Of a stretch of 58,507 nt of DNA, positions 1 to 7,792 are shown piece by piece. Each line of letters begins with the position of its first letter. Position 1 is the stretch's first letter. The position numbers and the translations under genes are program-made. This DNA comes from Methanolinea sp. (GTDB lineage: Archaea > Halobacteriota > Methanomicrobia > Methanomicrobiales > Methanospirillaceae). The stretch covers positions 1 through 58,507 of the forward strand of contig JALOPW010000013.1 of NCBI GenBank assembly GCA_025453675.1. The letters are read 5' to 3'. Under the pieces are notes generated by a model. That model worked only from the letters and a program-made list of their open reading frames with translations. It was not told where the DNA came from and ran no database searches.

Positions 1-505
1 ATTCCTCCTTGTAAGCCTCGAAGAATGCCACCTCGTCCAGTTCCTTCTTCTTCTGGATGGTGATCTCGGCAGGGAACCCGGCCGGGACGAGCGAGACGAG
101 GGTATAGCCATCCGGGACGAGAAGGAGCTTCCTGACGGCCTCGGCATAGTTTTTCTTCTCCCCTGCCACCCAGCAGCTGCCGACTCCGTAGGCCTGCAGG
201 CTGAGAATGAGTGTCTCTGTGGCTGCACAGCAGTCTTCCAGGTAATAGGTCGCCTTCTTCTCCCCAAACACGGCGAAACAGACCGCAGCGTCAGCGATGA
301 ACCCGCCATGGTCGGTGAGACCGGCGATCTTTTTCAGGAGGGTCCGGTCGCGAACGACTCCAAAGAGCCAGGGCTGCAGGTTCATGGCAGTCGGGGCGTG
401 CCTGGCGCACTCCAGGGCATCCCTTATCACGTGTTCATCTACAGGCCCGGGTTTGTACTTGCGCACGCTGTGCCGTGACTTGATTATCGTGGTACCGACG
501 TTCAT
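1..505 (-). CDS. Nitroreductase family protein (3' end cut by window edge)
   Basis: Reading the minus strand from the ATG at 505 gives at least 168 residues that run off the left edge without a stop. The N-terminus carries a RHSVRKYKPGPV segment and then APTAMNLQPW, the usual FMN phosphate- and isoalloxazine-contacting parts of the nitroreductase fold. The C-terminal part (GYTLVSLVPAGFPAE) matches the conserved cofactor-domain strand, so only the last few residues are probably missing. Family members are FMN-dependent NAD(P)H oxidoreductases acting on nitro or quinone compounds; the substrate cannot be inferred. The gene follows the DUF3821 gene on the same strand, but a T-run at 528-535 lies between them, so it is probably a separate unit. 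Confidence 0.85.
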   Translation of the reverse strand, partial: MNVGTTIIKSRHSVRKYKPGPVDEHVIRDALECARHAPTAMNLQPWLFGVVRDRTLLKKIAGLTDHGGFIADAAVCFAVFGEKKATYYLEDCCAATETLILSLQAYGVGSCWVAGEKKNYAEAVRKLLLVPDGYTLVSLVPAGFPAEITIQKKKELDEVAFFEAYKEE

Positions 506-527
506 GGAGATTCCATCGGTGCACAAG

Positions 528-535
528 AAAAAAAA
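528..535 (-). terminator. Oligo-T terminator after the DUF3821 gene
   Basis: Eight A on the plus strand read as T8 on the minus strand, about 35 bases after the stop of the upstream minus-strand gene. Archaeal RNA polymerase commonly terminates at T-runs. Assigned from position only. Confidence 0.4.
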
Positions 536-570
536 GGTGTCTTTCCCAATCAGCCCGCAGGTGAAAGTGG

Positions 571-1557
571 TCACTGCTTTCTTCTCTCCACTGCAGGCAG
601 GGAGAGCGCGGCCATTCCCGCAAGGATAACGAGAGATCCCTCGAATCCCGGCACAGGGGTTGGTGCGGGAGTGGTCGGCAGTGCTGTCGCGGTCTCCTGG
701 ACAGAGGGGAGTGAGGTGGGAAGAGTGGCAGTCGGGCTCGGAAGGAGGGTATCAGGAGGTGTGGACGCGGTGACAGGCGGGCTCGTTGCAGGGAGGGGTG
801 TCGTCCCGGTGATCAGCGGGTTCACCCTCTGCAGCAGGAAGGTTACCTTCTCGCTGACAGCCTTCCCGGGGACCGGGTAATTATCAGCCATATCATTCGC
901 ATCGCAGCGGACATACACGGTGTAATCTCCTATGGGATACTCCGTGCTCCCCGTCGCCCACACCGGACCGGTCTCAAACGTGGACGAGGAGACCGTCACA
1001 TCCTCGAGAGAGTACCCGCCGAGAGAGGAGAATATGAGCCCCCCCGGGCCGTTCAGCCTGATGACCAGGGGTGCGCCGGCGCTCCCGGGTCGATTCGACA
1101 TCACCCAGAGGTTGGTGTCAATCCGGAACCCCGCGGCATCCCCCTTGGGGACCCAGTTGGCCGACGGGCTGACCACAAATCCGGACGAGTAGTCCACCAC
1201 CCGTATCTCAAGGCTTGGCTCCTCCAGGTAGAATGCGACAGTATTCCCAGGGAGGAGGAACCATGGCCCGGTCTTTCCCCCGAATGTGAGAGAAGAGGCG
1301 TAGAATGCGGTCGGATCCGCGACTGTGACCTGGGCGGCCGGCACGTGTGAGACCTGCCCTCCCGCGCCATACCATGCCAGTAACGCTCCCGCGGTGGCTC
1401 CGGTCCCAGTGATGTCCAGGTTCTCCTCACCGATGAAGACGGTGCCGCCCTGCGGTATGGTATTCTCTGCCGCGCCCATGGGAAATACGAGGAAGAGGAT
1501 GCCAATCAGGACAAGGATTGTAGCACGAGGTGCAATACCCGGCGATGATTGTTGCAT
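571..1557 (-). CDS. Secreted DUF3821-type surface protein with PGF-like C-terminal sorting signal
   Basis: The 328-residue product begins with a hydrophobic signal peptide (about residues 10-30, ending near GAAENT). The following IPQGGTVFIGEENLDIT segment is typical of the DUF3821 domain found in Methanomicrobiales surface proteins. Residues about 30-245 form a beta-rich domain; about 250-300 is a Thr/Pro/Ser-rich stalk; the end is PGFEGSLVILAGM followed by a short hydrophobic helix and basic residues, resembling the PGF-CTERM signal processed by archaeosortase. It is therefore probably exported, O-glycosylated in the stalk and lipid-anchored. Family assignment is from recognition, function unknown. 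A TTTAAG box lies about 28 bases upstream, so the transcript is short-leadered or leaderless. Confidence 0.75.
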   Translation of the reverse strand: MQQSSPGIAPRATILVLIGILFLVFPMGAAENTIPQGGTVFIGEENLDITGTGATAGALLAWYGAGGQVSHVPAAQVTVADPTAFYASSLTFGGKTGPWFLLPGNTVAFYLEEPSLEIRVVDYSSGFVVSPSANWVPKGDAAGFRIDTNLWVMSNRPGSAGAPLVIRLNGPGGLIFSSLGGYSLEDVTVSSSTFETGPVWATGSTEYPIGDYTVYVRCDANDMADNYPVPGKAVSEKVTFLLQRVNPLITGTTPLPATSPPVTASTPPDTLLPSPTATLPTSLPSVQETATALPTTPAPTPVPGFEGSLVILAGMAALSLPAVERRKQ

Positions 1558-1580
1558 ACACAGGAGAGCGCAACCTGCTT

Positions 1581-1588
1581 CTTAAATC
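1581..1588 (-). promoter_or_regulatory. Putative box A promoter for the DUF3821 gene
   Basis: On the minus strand the box reads GATTTAAG, centred about 28 bases before the ATG at 1557. This is the expected distance for an archaeal TATA element driving a leaderless or very short-leader mRNA. Confidence 0.4.
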
Positions 1589-1597
1589 TTCTCCTGG

Positions 1598-1604
1598 AAA
1601 AAAA
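1598..1604 (-). terminator. T7 terminator after traB
   Basis: Seven T on the minus strand, about 20 bases past the traB stop. A 7-bp inverted repeat (CAGGAGA near 1561, TCTCCTG near 1590) lies just beyond. Probable end of the guaA-ykgJ-traB transcript. Confidence 0.4.
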
Positions 1605-1624
1605 TGGGTGAAACAGACTTCTCT

Positions 1625-2827
1625 TCAGGAGAATACACCGGAGATGGCGCTCCACATGTTGGTGAGCCCCTGGGTGATCAGCACACCCGGATCTATCCCC
1701 AGCACCGGGAAAATGAACACGAAGTAGAGGATGGTCCCGAGTGTGCTCCCCAGGTTTGCCAGGGCTGCCACCAGAACCACGCGGAAGAGAGGGACCTTCA
1801 TCATCTCCGAGAGACTCTCGGCCTCGAAGATCAGGCGGAAGTCGGCAGGTGCCGGTTTTCGTATCTTCGCCTCCACGATGGCTGAGAACCACCCCGCAGC
1901 AATCAGGGGATTCAGTGCCGTGAACCAGGAGACCGCAAACCCGGTGAGTGCGGAGAGAGGATGACCCCGGGCAGCAAGAGTAAATACCGCAGTCAGGACC
2001 CCATGAATGAGGACCCAGTAGATGAGGGCCATCATCAGCACCTCGAGGCCCACCCCCGAGAACGCAATGGCCAGGAGGAGGAAGATGAAAAGGGCCGTCA
2101 CCGCCACCCCGAAGATAAGGCCCCAGGGCCGGGATTTTACCTCAGCCGTCAATTCCTGCACCGGGGGGATGGTTGCAGGGGCGTCCAGGTACTTCTGCAC
2201 CCCCTGCACGTGCCCGGCACCGAGGACCGCCAGGACCCGGGAATGTTTCGATGCGAGATGGACGAGATTATGGGCCAGGTAGGCGTCCCGTTCATCGATG
2301 AGAGCCCGCGCACCGTTCGGGGAGAAGTTCCTGAACTCCTCCATGGCCATGGTGATCATATCCTGCTTCTTCAGTTCCTCCACGTCGATCTCTTCACCAT
2401 CGATGCTGACCACCGAGACTGCGAGGGCGTAGAACATCTTGAGTTTCTCAAGGAACGAGAGGGACCTCCAGAACCTCCGAAGGGTGATCCCGATGTCCCG
2501 GTCAATGAGGCCGATCGCAAGCCCACGAGTCTCCGCCTCCTCTATGGCCGCCTTCATCTCGGCTCCCGGCTCAACCCCGAGATCCAGCCCTATGCGGCGC
2601 TGCAGGTAGGCAAGGATCCACTGCACCAGGATCTGGGTGAAGTTCTTGGCCTCGAGCACATCCTTGACTGACGGGTCCTTTGCCTGTTTCTTGATCACCG
2701 CGTAACGGGCGGGATCGAGTTCCACCGCGACCACGTCGGGCCGAAACTCCTCGATGGCAGCCCGGACCTCCTCCACGCTCTTTGCCGAGACATGGGCGGT
2801 CCCTACGATACGGAGCTCACCTGTCAT
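1625..2827 (-). CDS. traB: TraB/PrgY family membrane protein
   Basis: The 400-residue protein starts with LRIVGTAHVSAKSVEEV, the GTAHVS hallmark of the TraB/GumN fold. An E/D-rich helical region follows (VVAVELDPARYAVIKK). The N-terminal soluble domain (about 1-200) precedes about four hydrophobic segments in the C-terminal half, roughly 235-260, 265-290, 300-325 and 350-380. This length and order match archaeal homologues of the enterococcal pheromone-shutdown protein TraB. Family members are suspected metalloproteases (Tiki-like); the archaeal role is unknown. The start overlaps the ykgJ stop by four bases (ATGA), so the two are translationally coupled in an operon with guaA. Confidence 0.88.
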   Translation of the reverse strand: MTGELRIVGTAHVSAKSVEEVRAAIEEFRPDVVAVELDPARYAVIKKQAKDPSVKDVLEAKNFTQILVQWILAYLQRRIGLDLGVEPGAEMKAAIEEAETRGLAIGLIDRDIGITLRRFWRSLSFLEKLKMFYALAVSVVSIDGEEIDVEELKKQDMITMAMEEFRNFSPNGARALIDERDAYLAHNLVHLASKHSRVLAVLGAGHVQGVQKYLDAPATIPPVQELTAEVKSRPWGLIFGVAVTALFIFLLLAIAFSGVGLEVLMMALIYWVLIHGVLTAVFTLAARGHPLSALTGFAVSWFTALNPLIAAGWFSAIVEAKIRKPAPADFRLIFEAESLSEMMKVPLFRVVLVAALANLGSTLGTILYFVFIFPVLGIDPGVLITQGLTNMWSAISGVFS

Positions 2828-3378
2828 ACCATCTTCACCCCTTCGCTGTCCACGATCAACCTCCCTTCCCCTCCGGGAAGTGAACGGGAGAGTGCCTGCC
2901 GGATCTTCTCCTCTTCCTCCTGCTCCGCATCTCTTCGGAGCAGGAGATCCCGTGCCAGGACCAATGCATCTTCCTTCGTGATGACCTCCCCGATCCCCCG
3001 GCAGGGAGAGGTCAGCAGTTCATTCCCGTCGAGCATGAAGGGATACGTCCGGCATATCCAGGGTCGGGCGGCGTATACCTGGCAGGCCCCCTCGCGGTAA
3101 AACCTGCAATCGCCGCAGGTTCTCTGGAGTACCCATCCGAGAGTGACCACTATGCCACCCGGGAGCTCCACGTGTTCGGGATAGGGCTCGGCGATCTCCT
3201 CCTGCCGAAGGTCGTAGTGCGTGGATATCTGCTGGATCTCCACGGGGGAGACCATCACCAGGTTGTTGTCCCCGGGCCCTGCGCGGCAGCATTCCCCGCA
3301 GCGGGTACATGCAAAGCCTATCTCCTGCAATCGCACTGCCAGGGTCTCCTCGTCCATTGCTGAAATATCCTTTCTCAT
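2824..3378 (-). CDS. YkgJ family cysteine-cluster protein
   Basis: This 184-residue cytosolic protein has the CTRCGECC motif near residue 24 and later CGDCRFYREGACQVYAARP followed by CRTYPF. That is the Cys arrangement of the YkgJ/CxxCxxCC family, thought to bind zinc or an Fe-S cluster. No enzyme activity is established for the family. It lies between guaA and traB with 4-base overlaps at both ends, so co-translation is very likely. The functional link to GMP synthesis or to the TraB protein is not obvious from the sequence. Confidence 0.85.
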   Translation of the reverse strand: MRKDISAMDEETLAVRLQEIGFACTRCGECCRAGPGDNNLVMVSPVEIQQISTHYDLRQEEIAEPYPEHVELPGGIVVTLGWVLQRTCGDCRFYREGACQVYAARPWICRTYPFMLDGNELLTSPCRGIGEVITKEDALVLARDLLLRRDAEQEEEEKIRQALSRSLPGGEGRLIVDSEGVKMV

Positions 3379-3938
3379 GGTCCCTGCTCTCTGCAGATTG
3401 CATCGAAGTTCTGGTATACCCTTCGGCCGTCAAGGGTGTGGCTGACCTCGGGATGCCACTGGAGGCCATATATTTGCATTTCCGGCCTCGCAATGGCCTC
3501 ATAGGCGCATACCGTGGACCTTGCCAGCAGCCGGAAACCGGGTGGCATCTCTGCCACCTCATCTGCATGGGATGCCCATACCCGGGTGGTCCCATGATAC
3601 CCGGAGAGGATCCCCCCCTCCTCCACCACTTCCACCTCCACGGGGCCGTATCCGCCTGCCTTTCCCGGATGCACCCTGCCCCCGAATTCCGTTGCGATGA
3701 TATGCAACCCCAGGCATATCCCGAGTACCGGGTGCCCGAGGTGAAGATACCGGGAGGCGCAGCCGCTCCTTCCCATATCCGGGCCCCCGCCCAGCACAAT
3801 CCCCCGGCACGATCCTGCCACCTCCTCTGGCGGGGTGGTGTTTGGGACCATCCTGGCATCGATATCCAGGTCCCGGAACATGCGCAGGATAAGGTGATTG
3901 AACTGGCCGAAATTGTTGACCACGAAGATGGGAAGCAT
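3375..3938 (-). CDS. guaAA: GMP synthase, glutamine amidotransferase subunit
   Basis: The 187-residue class I glutamine amidotransferase supplies ammonia for XMP to GMP conversion. In archaea this subunit is separate from the ATP-pyrophosphatase/synthetase subunit. Visible motifs are VVNNFGQFNHLI at the N-terminus, the oxyanion strand VLGGGPDMG, the nucleophile elbow GICLG (catalytic Cys), and LQWHPEVSHT with the catalytic His and Glu. The ATG at 3938 is preferred because GTGAGG stands just upstream; a GTG nine bases earlier is possible. It is the first gene of an overlapping operon with ykgJ and traB. The synthetase subunit is not in this window. Confidence 0.92.
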   Translation of the reverse strand: MLPIFVVNNFGQFNHLILRMFRDLDIDARMVPNTTPPEEVAGSCRGIVLGGGPDMGRSGCASRYLHLGHPVLGICLGLHIIATEFGGRVHPGKAGGYGPVEVEVVEEGGILSGYHGTTRVWASHADEVAEMPPGFRLLARSTVCAYEAIARPEMQIYGLQWHPEVSHTLDGRRVYQNFDAICREQGP

Positions 3939-4115
3939 GATCCTCACAAGATTGGCGGCATTTCCACTTAATGCCTCTTTCCTCTCTGGAAGTAGTATGG
4001 AGATCTCATGTGCAGGTCAGCATGCAGGCAAAAGGGGTTTCCTGCGATGGAGAGATGAAATAGTGTCGATATTGCCATGGGGGTGGTAGCCAAAGGGGCA
4101 GGCGCACCTTCTCTT

Positions 4116-5144
4116 TCAACGATACGAGGTAACGGTCTCAAAGATCCGCGCCCTGATAGCCGACGGGGAGTGCCCGAGCAGGTACGCCATGAACATGGCC
4201 CCCCCCGCACCCATTCCCTCCTTGACCTCGCCAATGCAGTACCTCGCCAGACCCGAATGCCCGAGATCCCCGAACTCCGGGTCAACATACACCACCAGTG
4301 CGCCGATGCACTCTGCTATCTCGGTGAAATTGGCAGAGGGATCGTCCCGGACATAGGAAGTGGTGGCAATCATGGGTACAGGAAGACCCATAGCCTTCAT
4401 CACCGCCGCCACAGCGAGCATCTGGGTTCCCCCGGCCAGCACCAGGTCACGGGAACAGGTGCTCCCTATCCCCGCACAGACAGGGATCATGGGATCCCCT
4501 GTGCACCTGATGACGTCCAGGGGAAGATGCGCCCCCTGCGCCTTTATCCGGAGGGCCACCGCGTCCCAGACCTCCTCCTTCATCTCCACCGGGTTCTCCA
4601 CGAAACTGGAGCTGACCCTGGCAGGGTACCCGAGAGCACGCAGCACGCAGAGCGCGGTGGTCGTACCGCCCGGCACACACTCCCCCACGACCAGCAGGTC
4701 GCAGGCCCGTGAGAGGAGTTCCCCAAGGGATCGCCCCGCCCGGAACAGCTCCCCGGCCCGGGGCACCGCATCCATGAACCGGGGGTCGTTCCCCGGCTCT
4801 CCGTAGACGTCCAAGCAGGGGATGGTGGGGCGTTGGGAGAGCCCTGCATTGATGAACAGGGCGGTCGTCCCGCAGAGCTCCATGATAGCCCTTGTGATGG
4901 ATGCGGGGGTGGGGCAGCCTGTAGGAGTATTTGGCCTGACAGGCATGCTGGTGATGGCCCCCCTGGCAATCAGTTCTGCATCCAGGATTGGGGTGAGCAG
5001 GGTCTTTTCAGGGCTGGGGCCGGCCCCCGAGATCCCAGGAACTACAGAAAGCATCGTATTGGCGAGAATACTGCAGAAAAGAGGGCTTTTCGGGGCAAAG
5101 GATGGGCAGGTGGAGAGAAAGGCCATACGCACACTCTCCTTCAC
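4116..5144 (-). CDS. cobT: Nicotinate-nucleotide:dimethylbenzimidazole phosphoribosyltransferase-like protein (archaeal CobT)
   Basis: The 342-residue protein resembles the archaeal CobT family (TIGR00303 type). Such enzymes activate the lower-ligand base of cobamides by forming an alpha-ribotide from nicotinate mononucleotide. Recognisable parts are VVPGISGAGPSPE near the N-terminus, VGECVPGGTTTAL in the middle, and the Gly-rich VLAGGTQMLAVAAVMKAMG. The first residues (before about 30) are uncertain; an internal ATG at residue 7 is an alternative start. It faces away from cobZ-cobS across an 95-base gap, giving a compact cobamide nucleotide-loop locus. Methanogens often use 5-hydroxybenzimidazole as the base, which cannot be read from the sequence. 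Confidence 0.82.
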   Translation of the reverse strand: MKESVRMAFLSTCPSFAPKSPLFCSILANTMLSVVPGISGAGPSPEKTLLTPILDAELIARGAITSMPVRPNTPTGCPTPASITRAIMELCGTTALFINAGLSQRPTIPCLDVYGEPGNDPRFMDAVPRAGELFRAGRSLGELLSRACDLLVVGECVPGGTTTALCVLRALGYPARVSSSFVENPVEMKEEVWDAVALRIKAQGAHLPLDVIRCTGDPMIPVCAGIGSTCSRDLVLAGGTQMLAVAAVMKAMGLPVPMIATTSYVRDDPSANFTEIAECIGALVVYVDPEFGDLGHSGLARYCIGEVKEGMGAGGAMFMAYLLGHSPSAIRARIFETVTSYR

Positions 5145-5239
5145 TATCTGGGCTTTGGGTCCTTCAACATAACGCCCTGGGAAAGAGGCAACCCTGATAT
5201 TCCCGGAGAAGAGACCAGTGTGTGAGAAGGAAACATCAC

Positions 5240-5674
5240 ATGTTCGAGATCGCTGACCGTTTACAGGAGAAGGGTGCAGGGATGGAGGAGATGGTCGGGG
5301 CGGCCATGGAACTCTATGTCCCGCACGGCGTCCCGGCAGAGGAGGCCGGGGGAACCATCAGGCAGATGATAGGAAAATATCTGGAAGACCCCAATGTGGC
5401 CTCGCTCCTCCTCGGCGCCGTGCTGCTTGAGGACGAACTCTACTGGAAGCGGGTCAATTCCGAGATCAAGGATGACCCGATCTTTCTCCTCTCCGACGAG
5501 ATCATCGGGATGGCGATTGCCGAATGCATCGGTGGCACCTATGCACGCTTCGAGTTCACCCGCTATGACCAGAAGAAACCCGGGGTCCTCGGGTCGCTCG
5601 GCCCGTTCCTCGATGATGCCGTGGCCGGGCTCATCGCCGGCTGCACCTCCAGGTTCTACAGCGAATGCCACTGA
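5240..5674 (+). CDS. cobZ: Alpha-ribazole-5'-phosphate phosphatase, CobZ type
   Basis: The 144-residue product belongs to the PgpA-like family that includes CobZ of Methanosarcina mazei, the archaeal replacement of CobC. Typical features are DDPIFLLSDEIIGMAIAECIGGTYARFEFTR-type core residues (positions about 75-105) and the closing FLDDAVAGLIAGCTSR segment with its Asp pair. The ATG at 5240 is chosen because AGAAGGA lies 9 bases upstream; a GTG at 5222 is in frame. The gene overlaps cobS by ten bases and is divergent from cobT. The neighbourhood supports a cobamide role over a phospholipid phosphatase role. Its product, alpha-ribazole, is the CobS substrate. Confidence 0.82.
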   Translation: MFEIADRLQEKGAGMEEMVGAAMELYVPHGVPAEEAGGTIRQMIGKYLEDPNVASLLLGAVLLEDELYWKRVNSEIKDDPIFLLSDEIIGMAIAECIGGTYARFEFTRYDQKKPGVLGSLGPFLDDAVAGLIAGCTSRFYSECH

Positions 5675-6381
5675 CATCGATAATCTCCCTGCTCCAGTTC
5701 ACCACTATCCTGCCACTGGGCAGGACCCGTGATTTCGGGGAGTTTGCAAGGCGTTCCTGGCTCTATCCCCTGGCGGGCTACGTGGTGGGGGGGATTGCAG
5801 CCTCCGCCGTCTTTTTCATAGGCCAGCCGCTGATCGCGGCCGCGATCGCCCTGGGCCTCCTCTTCCTCCTGACCGGGTGCAACCACCTGGACGGGCTGAT
5901 GGACCTTGGCGACGGGCTGATGGCCCACGGAGACCGGGAAAAAAGAGTGAACGCACTCACCGACCGGCAGATTGGGACCGGGGGGCTTGCGCTGGCGATT
6001 TCCGTCTGCCTGATCTCCTTCTCATCCCTGGCAGCCGCCCCCTGCCTCCCCTGCGCCCTGATCATCGCCGAGGTGGGGGGGAAATTCTCCATGGCATTCC
6101 TTTCCAGGTTCGGTATCCCCTTCCATGAAGGGCTGCATTCGTCTATCCAGTCCCAATCGCGGCCCTGGTTCCCGGTCCTGGCCGCCATTTTGTGCATTCC
6201 GCTCGTGCTCCTTCCCGTGGCCCCGTTATCCCTTGCGGCTGCGGCGGTCATGATGGTGGCATGCCCTACTGCCCTCCTCCTGATCTCCCGGAGGCTCTTT
6301 GGGGGGGTGAACGGCGACGTGGTGGGTGCCAGCAACGAGATCACCAGGGCGCTGGTCCTGGCAGCCCTCTGCCTGGCATAA
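5665..6381 (+). CDS. cobS: Adenosylcobinamide-GDP ribazoletransferase (cobalamin synthase)
   Basis: The 238-residue integral membrane protein has about six hydrophobic segments and the CobS signature HLDGLMDLGDGLMAHGD, followed by RVNALTDRQIGTGG. These acidic residues bind Mg2+ and the GDP-cobinamide. The enzyme joins alpha-ribazole to adenosylcobinamide-GDP at the membrane, the last or next-to-last step of cobamide synthesis. It overlaps cobZ by ten bases, so translation is coupled. Length and motifs match the family well. Cobamides are needed in methanogens for the membrane methyltransferase Mtr. Confidence 0.95.
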   Translation: MPLTSIISLLQFTTILPLGRTRDFGEFARRSWLYPLAGYVVGGIAASAVFFIGQPLIAAAIALGLLFLLTGCNHLDGLMDLGDGLMAHGDREKRVNALTDRQIGTGGLALAISVCLISFSSLAAAPCLPCALIIAEVGGKFSMAFLSRFGIPFHEGLHSSIQSQSRPWFPVLAAILCIPLVLLPVAPLSLAAAAVMMVACPTALLLISRRLFGGVNGDVVGASNEITRALVLAALCLA

Positions 6382-6423
6382 CCAGACGCGCACCTTTTTC
6401 CTATCCCGGGCGCAGTATACTGC

Positions 6424-7323
6424 ATGCGCAGGGAGAATGCCGTACATATGCGGGGCGGGGTGATCACCGAGAGGGACCCTGAATACTGCACTATCAGGAC
6501 CAGAATCCCGGCCGGAGTCATTTCTACAGGGATGCTGCGGGGTATCGCCGACATCGCGGATACCTACCAGGCACCCTATGTCCACCTCACCACCCGGCAG
6601 ACCATCGAGATACCCCGGATTGACCCCAACCGGCTGGATGAGATCTCCCAGAGTCTCGGGCAGAACGGGACACCGGTCGGTTCCGAGCGGGACGAGGTGG
6701 TAAATGTCATTGCGTGCCCCGGTATCGAGCGCTGCATATTCGCAAATATCGACTCCATCTCGCTTGCCAGGGAGATCGACCGCCGCCTTTTCGGGAAGGA
6801 GATGCCGGTGAAAGTCCGCATCTCCATCTCTGCATGCCCGAATGCCTGCACAAGCCCCATGCTCAACGAGATCGGCATCACGGGCCGGATACAGCCTATC
6901 CGCACACCGGGGACCTGCACCGGGTGCGGGACCTGCGTGGAGTATTGCAAGGAGGAGGCCATATCCATCAAGAAAGGGGTCTCTGTCCTGGACCCGGCAA
7001 AGTGCGTACAATGCGGGACCTGTGTCCGATCCTGCCCGTTCAACCTCCTCAAATCGTCCGGAGAGCATTACCTGGTCTCCATCGGGGGAAGGAGAGGCAG
7101 GCATCCACGGATCGGGAAGGAGCTCATAGTGGTCAATTCGCCTGAAGCAGTGGTCGACGTGGTGGAGAAGGTGGTGCAGTGGGTCTACCGAAGGGCCTGG
7201 AGCGGGAGGCTCCTCTCCGAGCAGCTGGACGAGCTCCAGTTCGAGAAGTTTCGTGAGGATATCAGGAGCCAGATCCCGGCTTCATCAGTATTTGATGCAG
7301 TAGAGATGGATCAAAGCCGGTAA
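6424..7323 (+). CDS. Dissimilatory sulfite reductase-like protein (siroheme/[4Fe-4S] with two ferredoxin clusters)
   Basis: The 299-residue protein combines a sulfite/nitrite reductase half-domain with a ferredoxin insert. The siroheme-[4Fe-4S] ligands are visible as C98-X5-C104 (ACPGIERC) and C138-X3-C142 (ACPNAC). Two classical ferredoxin motifs follow, C165/168/171/175 and C194/197/200/204. HLTTRQTIEIP near residue 54 is the usual siroheme-contact segment. Small proteins of this type (Dsr-LP) are widespread in methanogens, and their substrate is mostly unproven. There is no F420-binding N-terminal domain as in Fsr. The second ATG at 6448 has an AGGGAGA ahead of it and may be the real start. 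Its stop overlaps the convergent gene at 7311 by 13 bases. Confidence 0.88.
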   Translation: MRRENAVHMRGGVITERDPEYCTIRTRIPAGVISTGMLRGIADIADTYQAPYVHLTTRQTIEIPRIDPNRLDEISQSLGQNGTPVGSERDEVVNVIACPGIERCIFANIDSISLAREIDRRLFGKEMPVKVRISISACPNACTSPMLNEIGITGRIQPIRTPGTCTGCGTCVEYCKEEAISIKKGVSVLDPAKCVQCGTCVRSCPFNLLKSSGEHYLVSIGGRRGRHPRIGKELIVVNSPEAVVDVVEKVVQWVYRRAWSGRLLSEQLDELQFEKFREDIRSQIPASSVFDAVEMDQSR

Positions 7324-7613
7324 CGGGGCCAGAATCCCTGGTTCTTCTGATCTGCGCACTCGATAGCGGTGCCGTCCCGGACCAGCTGGTTGAACTGGAG
7401 CGCCGCATTCATCAGGGCTTCGTCTGAGGCAGAGCCCCTCTTCATATTCTGCAACACCTGGTCCTGTGGTGAGGGATAGATACGGGGGCCGACCTTTATC
7501 CCCTTACAATGTTCACAGAATGCGCAGGACTTATAGACAGAAACCTCGCCAGTGGCACATTCCACCGTGGCGCGGTTCCCGCTCGCGTCCCTGGTAATAG
7601 GAAGGGTCTTCAT
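7311..7613 (-). CDS. Hypothetical protein with a CxxC pair
   Basis: I do not recognise this 100-residue protein. It begins MKTLPITRDASGNRA and contains a Cys cluster, SCAFCEHCKGI, which could bind metal; the C-terminal half is probably helical. The ATG at 7613 is preferred over one 57 bases upstream because GGAACC precedes it and the extra N-terminal residues look unlike coding sequence. The stop overlaps the end of the convergent Dsr-like gene. It could be a small zinc-binding protein. It is believable as a gene because the frame is clean and the codon use resembles the neighbours. Confidence 0.55.
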   Translation of the reverse strand: MKTLPITRDASGNRATVECATGEVSVYKSCAFCEHCKGIKVGPRIYPSPQDQVLQNMKRGSASDEALMNAALQFNQLVRDGTAIECADQKNQGFWPRYRL

Positions 7614-7730
7614 GGTTCCGGAAGGGGGTTTATATCCCCACTGATATGATTCTGTCGATAATATCCCCATTTCCAGGAAAAATGGCCCAGAATACGGTCT
7701 ATCGAAACGATTAATAGGGATCCCTTTCCA

Positions 7731-7751
7731 ATATTTTATACTCGTATAAAT
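7731..7751 (+). promoter_or_regulatory. Putative tuf promoter (box A)
   Basis: Two AT-rich boxes, ATATTTTATA (7731-7740) and GTATAAAT (7744-7751), stand about 45-60 bases before the tuf ATG in otherwise GC-rich DNA. Either could be the TATA element. The gene's ribosome binding site CGGAGGA follows at 7781. Confidence 0.45.
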
Positions 7752-7792
7752 GGGCTGAACTCTGACAGGCTCATTTTTATCGGAGGAATGAC

